Notes under the pieces: generated by a model
Seen by the model: only the letters and a program-made list of their open reading frames with translations
The model's database searches: none
What the model was told of the DNA's origin: nothing
Made by a program: the position numbers and the translations under genes
NCBI RefSeq assembly: GCF_003711225.1
Contig: NZ_CP031030.1
Span: 930,001 to 994,000 of the forward strand
Reading direction: 5' to 3'
DNA: 64,000 nt
From: Runella sp. SP2
Lineage (GTDB): Bacteria > Bacteroidota > Bacteroidia > Cytophagales > Spirosomataceae
Part shown: positions 59,760 through 64,000 of the stretch, piece by piece
Layout: the number at the start of each line of letters is the position of its first letter
Position numbering within the stretch: the first letter of the stretch is position 1

Positions 59760-59996
59760 TCAAATACGCTGCCAATACCCAGCCTTTTCCAAGTCAGCCA
59801 CAAAATTTTCGTAGCTGTCGGTTCGTACCTCCCACTCAAGGCCATTGTATTCTCTTACCCGTTCGGCGGTTTCTTTTAGGTATTCCTCCAAAGTCTGTTC
59901 AGCTCCAAAGCGGCTACCATCGCGTAGCGCTTCGAGAAGCAACTGAAGGGAGGTGCCTGTTATCACCTCCCCGTTTCTGTCTTTATATTTTATCAT
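59760..59996 (-). CDS. Second protein of the amidoligase operon (78 aa)
   Basis: The start overlaps the amidoligase stop by 4 bases (ATGA), so translation is coupled. The product (YKDRNGEVITGTSLQLLLEA, LKETAERVREYNGLEWEVRT) is a small acidic protein with one helix pair. It could be a substrate, carrier or partner of the amidoligase. No family is recognised. Confidence 0.6.
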   Translation of the reverse strand: MIKYKDRNGEVITGTSLQLLLEALRDGSRFGAEQTLEEYLKETAERVREYNGLEWEVRTDSYENFVADLEKAGYWQRI

Positions 59997-60901
59997 GCGG
60001 CCAGTTGGTTTTGTCTAGTTACCAAATAGTTATATACTTCTGCCTGATTAAATTTCTTTAGGGTTTCAAAGGTAGTGGTTTCCACTCGCTTAGTTTTTGA
60101 GTACTCTACCAAATTGTGTAAGAAAATCACCCAGTTCGAAATCTTCTTAAATTCAACCGTTCCCGAGTGCTGCCGAAACTCAATCGTGCGATGGCGTTCG
60201 TAAGCCTGCATATTTACTTTGAAATATCGGCTACCAAATCCGCTCGCTATTTTTGAAATGCTATCCGCATTTTCAATTTTCGTTTCATGTCCTCTTAGTG
60301 TCCGTGTATAGCTGTTATTGTTTCCGCGTCGGCTATGTGGCATAAAACTATCAATCGCTTCTTCAAGCTTTGCGTAGTTCAACAAAAGGTTTTTCGTTTG
60401 TTGAAGTCCCATTTGGGTAGCATCAAAATGAATATGTAAACCGCAGGTTTTATTGATTTTTACGTTCAAAGTTTCAAGTACCTCGCATACTTTTTCAAGT
60501 TCGTTCAGCCCGCTCATTCCTTCTAAAATAGGGCTTACCAATTCAAAAGTATTAACCCCCGTCAGGCTTCCGTCCGTTACCAGCTTCCAGTGTCGGCGGG
60601 TGCTATGGTTATACCGTTCAGTTTCGGCGTATATTCCCGCGCTTCGTAGTGCGTTTTCAACTCGCTGCATTTCAACCCCGTAAGCCTCAATCTCCACTCC
60701 AAATTTACGATTGAAAGCTATAAACCGAAACTCTCTCCCGTTTACGTTTTCAGGCCAGTATTTTGCAAACACGTTTTGAACAAATCCGTAGTTCCCGCCA
60801 GTCAAATCAGCCACTTGGCGGCGTGTAAGACCTAGCTCAAGCAGGCGTCTAATCTTCTCCGTTTTTGTAAAATTTGCGCTTAAAATTTCTTGCGTATTCA
60901 T
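59993..60901 (-). CDS. Amidoligase-family protein with N-terminal HTH
   Basis: Amidoligases (glutamine-synthetase-like COOH-NH2 ligases) use ATP to form amide bonds between peptides or small molecules. The family motifs are in order: FGVEIE (67-72), KLVTDGSL (106-113), ELVSP (120-124), CGLHIHFDA (153-161) and TIEFRQHSGT (239-248). Residues 10-48 (TKTEKIRRLLELGLTRRQVA, LTGGNYGFVQNVFAKYW) form a fused helix-turn-helix, which is unusual for an enzyme and suggests DNA binding or self-regulation. It heads a three-gene operon inside the prophage. The substrate is unknown. Confidence 0.85.
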   Translation of the reverse strand: MNTQEILSANFTKTEKIRRLLELGLTRRQVADLTGGNYGFVQNVFAKYWPENVNGREFRFIAFNRKFGVEIEAYGVEMQRVENALRSAGIYAETERYNHSTRRHWKLVTDGSLTGVNTFELVSPILEGMSGLNELEKVCEVLETLNVKINKTCGLHIHFDATQMGLQQTKNLLLNYAKLEEAIDSFMPHSRRGNNNSYTRTLRGHETKIENADSISKIASGFGSRYFKVNMQAYERHRTIEFRQHSGTVEFKKISNWVIFLHNLVEYSKTKRVETTTFETLKKFNQAEVYNYLVTRQNQLAA

Positions 60902-60990
60902 CTGATTATCTGTGCGTTATGTTCGTTTTTGATAGGACAAAACACGCACTTTCCTTCCCGACAAGCAAGTTTATTCGCTAGTTTTTTTAA

Positions 60991-61041
60991 CAAAAATATT
61001 AACATATATTAATGTAATATAAATATATGTTAATATTTTTG
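60991..61041. promoter_or_regulatory. Perfect 19-bp palindrome between divergent genes
   Basis: CAAAAATATTAACATATAT (60991-61009) and ATATATGTTAATATTTTTG (61023-61041) are exact inverted arms around 13 bases. It lies between the divergent amidoligase and recombinase-like genes, 89 bases from the amidoligase start. A dimeric regulator site or cruciform is likely. The HTH of the amidoligase protein is one candidate ligand. Confidence 0.65.
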
Positions 61042-61076
61042 AAGCTGATTTACACTTGGCAGAGTGCAAATAAAAA

Positions 61077-61102
61077 CCCCATTAGCTGGCAGGCCAATGG
61101 GG
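61077..61102. other. Hairpin in the leader of the recombinase-like gene
   Basis: CCCCATT (61077-61083) pairs with AATGGGG (61096-61102) around 12 bases. There is no T-run, so it is not a usual terminator. It stands 37 bases before the ATG at 61139 and could control translation. Confidence 0.4.
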
Positions 61103-61138
61103 CAAAAACGTAACCATAAATCCTAAATTACAATTACG

Positions 61139-61852
61139 ATGCAAGTTAACCAGCAACATCTATTTTTGCCCTATTTAAGGGGAAAAACTACCGCCATGCT
61201 CGATGATAACTCATATTCCGAAACCTACATCCGTCGGCATTTAAGGCTTCATTCACTCTTAGCAGAGTTTTGCCCCAACGACCCGCTTGATTTATCGCAA
61301 ATCAACAACGACTTCATGGCCTCCTTTGAGAGTTTTTTAATGGAAAAATACCGTAACAGCAGCGTCGCCACACATTTACGGTTATTCAAAACAGTCCTAA
61401 AGTCACTGTGCGACGAAGTGCAGCTTCCTTGTCCAGTCACTCTCCAACTAAGCGCCCACACGGCTGTCAAGCATTACACTACCTATGCCGATATTATTGC
61501 CCTTTTGAGCCTGAAGCTCTCATGGTCACAAGAACATGTTCGAGATAAATACGTAATTCAATGTTATACAGGTCTCGACTTCCATCTTCTCAATCAAATC
61601 CTTACCAATCCTCACAGGTATCATATCAAAAAGGATAACAAAGACTTCTTTTTTTACAATCTAAAATTCATCCCATTACCACCTACTGTGGTAGCTATCT
61701 TAGACCGACGCAGTTGGCAATTTCGGCCATCCTCACTACAGTATTACAACCGTATCATCAAAGAGATTGCAAGTCAGGCAGGGCTACAGGGGCCTTTCAG
61801 TAGCCGCTCTGCTATTTACTCCTTTGCTGCCAATGCCCTAAACTATGGATAG
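61139..61852 (+). CDS. Recombinase-like protein without catalytic tyrosine (237 aa)
   Basis: Residues 30-100 (YIRRHLRLHSLLAEFC, FMASFESFLMEKYRNSSVATHL) match the SAM-like core-binding domain of Bacteroidota integrases. The remaining part resembles a catalytic domain that has lost its key residues. The first Arg position is Asp147 (CYTGLDFHLL), the HxxR His position is Phe220 with Arg223 retained, and the protein ends before the LGH and Tyr motifs. It probably binds DNA only, perhaps as an accessory in integration or control. Confidence 0.65.
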   Translation: MQVNQQHLFLPYLRGKTTAMLDDNSYSETYIRRHLRLHSLLAEFCPNDPLDLSQINNDFMASFESFLMEKYRNSSVATHLRLFKTVLKSLCDEVQLPCPVTLQLSAHTAVKHYTTYADIIALLSLKLSWSQEHVRDKYVIQCYTGLDFHLLNQILTNPHRYHIKKDNKDFFFYNLKFIPLPPTVVAILDRRSWQFRPSSLQYYNRIIKEIASQAGLQGPFSSRSAIYSFAANALNYG

Positions 61853-61886
61853 TATATGCTACATTTGTGCAGTAAATACTAACTTT

Positions 61887-62072
61887 ATGAGCGAACAATC
61901 CACCGAAAAAAAGTACCGGATACTTAAAGCAAAGCTCGACGTAAACGATGACTATTTTGCAAAACTCCTAAAATTCAAAAGCACAGCATCATTCCGAAGT
62001 AGCACTGCACGTGACCGTTTTGTGGAAGCCATTGTCAATTTTTATGAGCACGTCAAAGAGCCATTGGAATAA
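61887..62072 (+). CDS. Small protein after the recombinase-like gene (61 aa)
   Basis: The ATG at 61887 (MSEQSTEKKYRILKAKLDVN) is preferred over the one at 61845 inside the upstream gene. TACATTTG at 61860-61867 is a good -7 box just before it. The product is helical with a SFRSSTARDRFVEAIVNFYE segment, possibly DNA-binding. Repeat copy D begins right after its stop. Confidence 0.55.
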   Translation: MSEQSTEKKYRILKAKLDVNDDYFAKLLKFKSTASFRSSTARDRFVEAIVNFYEHVKEPLE

Positions 62073-62216
62073 TTTTGCTATCGTTTTTCAAATAAAGTCT
62101 ATCACTGGAAGCGCGGCTCTGGCGCTGATGGCGTAGTCATAAAGTTTTTTTGATAGCAAAAGTTGGCGCAGCGAGCTGCGGTACTGAAAGCCAGGAAACA
62201 ACTTTTGCTATCAAAA
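62073..62216. repeat. GATAGCAAA structured repeat, copy D
   Basis: The arms TTTTGATAGCAAAAGTTG (62148-62165) and CAACTTTTGCTATCAAAA (62199-62216) are a perfect 18-base inverted repeat around a core with CGCAGCGAGCTGCG and GCCAGGAAA. To the left lie GGCGCTGATGG and a third unit TTTTGCTATCG (62073-62083). In its own orientation it matches copies B and C, but here no gene start follows; it abuts the end of a convergent gene. Confidence 0.8.
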
Positions 62217-62426
62217 TACTTCTGATGTTTTTCTGAATAAATGTACAATTACACTTCTTTTTTTATAGTTCTATCGTGTGATTATCAGGTGTTTGGCTAG
62301 ATAGATGTACAAAAAAATGTAGATTTACAAATCGTTTTTTTAGCCGATTCTGTGACTCAGCTTCCTGCTCAATTGCTAGGGCCGTCACAGGTAATTTTTC
62401 AAAGTAAGGTAAAAAGGTATTAAAGT
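62217..62426. other. AT-rich gap between repeat D and the integrase stop
   Basis: About 210 bases without a coding frame. It contains ATGTACAATTACAC and ATGTACAAAAAAATGTAGATTTACA, which share ATGTACAA and could be protein sites. No firm assignment. Confidence 0.35.
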
Positions 62427-63659
62427 TTATGCTATTTTCTGTCGGCGAATCTCATGGATCACTCGACGCTCATCCTCTCTTACGTAAGAGTCTAAGCTCC
62501 TATCACTTTTTAGACCTAACACAACTTTTACCGCTTCTCGGCTCCAGCTGAGTTCGTTTAGAAGCCAATCGGCCAAGGTCTTGCGTCCTGCTTTTACGCT
62601 TAGTTCTGGATGAATGGGTCGCAGATTAAGGCGCTGACGTTCATCAATGGTCATTGCCTGAATCACTAGATTCAATTCAGTGGCCATCAACTTCAAGTAG
62701 TCATTCATTTTCTGGTTAGAAATGATTGGCAGTTTATTCCAATCTCCATACTTGGCGATGATTTCTGCTACGTCGGGCCATGCACTGGAGGGAACTTTTG
62801 CGAGTTCGTTGGTCTTAACTCGGTTCCAGTTGATAAAATCTACCCCAGCAACGGTACGAATTGTACTCTTGCCAACAGCAGCCATTTGCTTGAGGTCTTT
62901 ATAGTGGAATCCTGTGCGACAATAAATACTGAACACGTCTGCCACTTTTTGAAGTTTTTCAGTCGAAAATTTGTGCCTGCGCAACAATTCAAACTGTTCA
63001 ACATCCAAGTAAATGTGTGGTTTGACCTTCTCATGCTTAATTTTATAGCCCTCAAGTGGGTTTTGGGTAATGTACTTTTCAACTTTTGCCCAGTTCAGCA
63101 TTTGCTTAACGACCGATTGGTGTTTTCGGATGGTAGCCTCGGCAAAATCCTCTCGTAGAAGGTACTTTTGGTATTGCTTGAGCATATCAACGTCAAAGCT
63201 TTCCGCATTTTCAGTTAGTTTTTTCTTGGCGATAAGAAATTTTACAACAGTATCGCCAATGTCCTCATATCGGTCCACTGTTTGCTTCTTTGGGCGGCCT
63301 TCGTCACGAAGCTCCTTTATCCACTTATTATACAGGTCAGGCAAAGTGTATTCCTGAATACCCACTTTATACATTTCTTTCAGATGGGCAGGGGTAAAAG
63401 GTTTCTTTCGGAGTACCAAAAGGGCATAAAGCTCCATGAGGTCGCTTTCGATTTGGCCAATTCGGGCATTTTTGCTCACGTAATCTTTGTCAGTTGATTT
63501 AAACCGTTGACGTTCTTTGTCAAAGTCATCCCAGCGGCCCGAGATTGAAGTACTATACAACTCAGCCCTAACGCCATTGATTGTAATACGGTGGTAGATG
63601 GTGCAGGTGTGCGTTTTTCGCTCCTTTTTAGATTGATGCCTGAAGAACAGGATTTCCAT
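62427..63659 (-). CDS. Atypical tyrosine recombinase/integrase of the prophage
   Basis: This 410-aa protein has the Bacteroidota integrase layout: arm-binding domain (about 1-85), SAM-like domain (about 105-205) and catalytic domain. Only part of the catalytic set is visible. GRKTLADW keeps Arg359 and DSYVRE keeps Tyr392. The first Arg position is His252 (TGFHYKD), although Arg248 is near, the first His position is Lys356, and the LGH His is Leu383. It lies at the right end of the prophage facing inward, near three direct repeats and the attachment core, so it should be the prophage integrase despite these changes. Confidence 0.75.
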   Translation of the reverse strand: MEILFFRHQSKKERKTHTCTIYHRITINGVRAELYSTSISGRWDDFDKERQRFKSTDKDYVSKNARIGQIESDLMELYALLVLRKKPFTPAHLKEMYKVGIQEYTLPDLYNKWIKELRDEGRPKKQTVDRYEDIGDTVVKFLIAKKKLTENAESFDVDMLKQYQKYLLREDFAEATIRKHQSVVKQMLNWAKVEKYITQNPLEGYKIKHEKVKPHIYLDVEQFELLRRHKFSTEKLQKVADVFSIYCRTGFHYKDLKQMAAVGKSTIRTVAGVDFINWNRVKTNELAKVPSSAWPDVAEIIAKYGDWNKLPIISNQKMNDYLKLMATELNLVIQAMTIDERQRLNLRPIHPELSVKAGRKTLADWLLNELSWSREAVKVVLGLKSDRSLDSYVREDERRVIHEIRRQKIA

Positions 63660-63782
63660 TCTTTTTTTTCATAATTTATTAAGTAGTTTAAAATTGGGGG
63701 GGCAAACCAACGCCAAACGACTTAAACGACATAACTTTTAGGGATACAAATAATTGCCCATTTAGTAAACGGTAACGCCAAC

Positions 63783-63825
63783 CGATAGCCCGTGAGGAAA
63801 AGGCGATAGCCCGCGCGATAACCCG
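63783..63825. promoter_or_regulatory. Three direct repeats, candidate integrase arm sites
   Basis: CGATAGCCCG at 63783-63792 and 63804-63813 and CGATAACCCG at 63816-63825 are direct repeats. They lie between the integrase start and the right attachment core, where arm-type integrase binding sites are expected. Confidence 0.5.
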
Positions 63826-63871
63826 CGAACGCAACTTTTGAAAAATGAGGGGCTAAACGTCTGAAAATGAA

Positions 63872-63901
63872 GCAAAAAAACCTGCCTTTTAGGGGCAGGT
63901 T
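63872..63901 (-). terminator. Terminator beside the right attachment site
   Basis: On the minus strand, AACCTGCC (63894-63901 complement) pairs with GGCAGGTT (63879-63886 complement), followed by seven T bases. It would end transcription entering from the right, such as from a tRNA gene beyond the window. Confidence 0.75.
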
Positions 63902-63921
63902 GTCAAATAGAAGGTCTTCAA

Positions 63922-63936
63922 GTGATCCCGCTGGGA
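63922..63936. other. Right attachment site of the prophage (attR-like)
   Basis: GTGATCCCGCTGGGA is identical to 17966-17980, 45,956 bases away, in the same orientation. On the minus strand it reads GTTCGAGTCCCAGCGGGATC, a tRNA T-loop and 3' acceptor sequence, but the rest of a tRNA does not follow. The flank TTGACTGTGTTAAGTACGTAACTTAAC also resembles the flank of the middle site. Confidence 0.7.
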
Positions 63937-64000
63937 CTCGAACAAAAACAGTTAATTTCCTCTTGTTGACTGTGTTAAGTACGTAACTTAACAAGTGTGC

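Noticed and set aside
24621-62216. GATAGCAAA repeats considered as a CRISPR array
   Set aside because: The copies are far apart and have inverted arms and shared cores. There are no spacers and no cas genes.
62073-62216. Repeat copy D considered as a transcription terminator
   Set aside because: The stem is long and AT-rich at the ends, with a GC hairpin inside, but the same unit occurs upstream of genes elsewhere, so a simple terminator does not explain it.
63722-63994. 90-codon minus-strand frame at the right end
   Set aside because: It runs across the terminator, the direct repeats and the attachment core and shows no domain. It is a chance frame.
63922-64000. Intact tRNA gene at the right attachment site
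   Set aside because: Only the T-loop and acceptor-like 3' part is present. The following bases do not form anticodon or D arms that pair correctly.

Overview
The window looks like a Bacteroidota chromosome, probably Cytophagales (inference). The reasons are the GH51 arabinofuranosidase, the DUF4468 and DUF4494 families, the scarcity of purine-rich ribosome binding sites, and several promoters fitting the Bacteroidota pattern TTG-N20-TAnnTTTG. No 16S or housekeeping marker is present to fix the genus.

Layout. 1-2.73 kb is ordinary chromosome: the tail of a surface protein, a GH51 enzyme and a small lipoprotein. 2.73-17.97 kb looks like a first mobile island. It holds an AT-rich surface-polysaccharide block (Amj-type flippase, glycosyltransferase, short DegT aminotransferase, acyltransferase, BKACE enzyme, MBOAT O-acetyltransferase and its broken partner), remnants of IS66, IS5 and IS3 elements, two secreted beta-helix tailspike-like proteins, a lysis-like overlapping gene pair and a tyrosine integrase. 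17.97-63.93 kb is a siphovirus-like prophage of about 46 kb. Three copies of a GTGATCCCGC(TGGGA) sequence, resembling the 3' end of a tRNA, mark the three boundaries. This suggests two elements stacked in tandem at one attachment site.

Prephage logic: on the left are an XRE repressor, a DUF4468 secreted protein and a rightward early operon (20.0-27.2 kb) of small translationally coupled genes, a tRNA-Met plus tRNA-like structures, a replication-type winged-helix protein and a DUF3850 protein. The leftward late operon starts near 58.8 kb. It encodes, in order, two small proteins, a ClpP/SppA-like head protease, the capsid, TerS and TerL, the portal, tail proteins, a repeat-rich fibre, a lectin-like fibre, holin, amidase, spanins and the tape measure, and ends at a hairpin terminator at 28.1 kb. 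A D12-class DNA adenine methylase follows. On the right (58.9-63.7 kb) is a control and accessory block: a divergent operator/promoter, an HTH protein, an HTH-amidoligase operon, a recombinase-like protein without a catalytic tyrosine, and an unusual integrase.

The most interesting signals outside ordinary genes are four copies of a structured repeat built on GATAGCAAA / TTTGCTATC, a likely antisense small RNA at the head of the late operon, a 19-bp palindrome between the amidoligase and the recombinase-like gene, and the stacked attachment sites.
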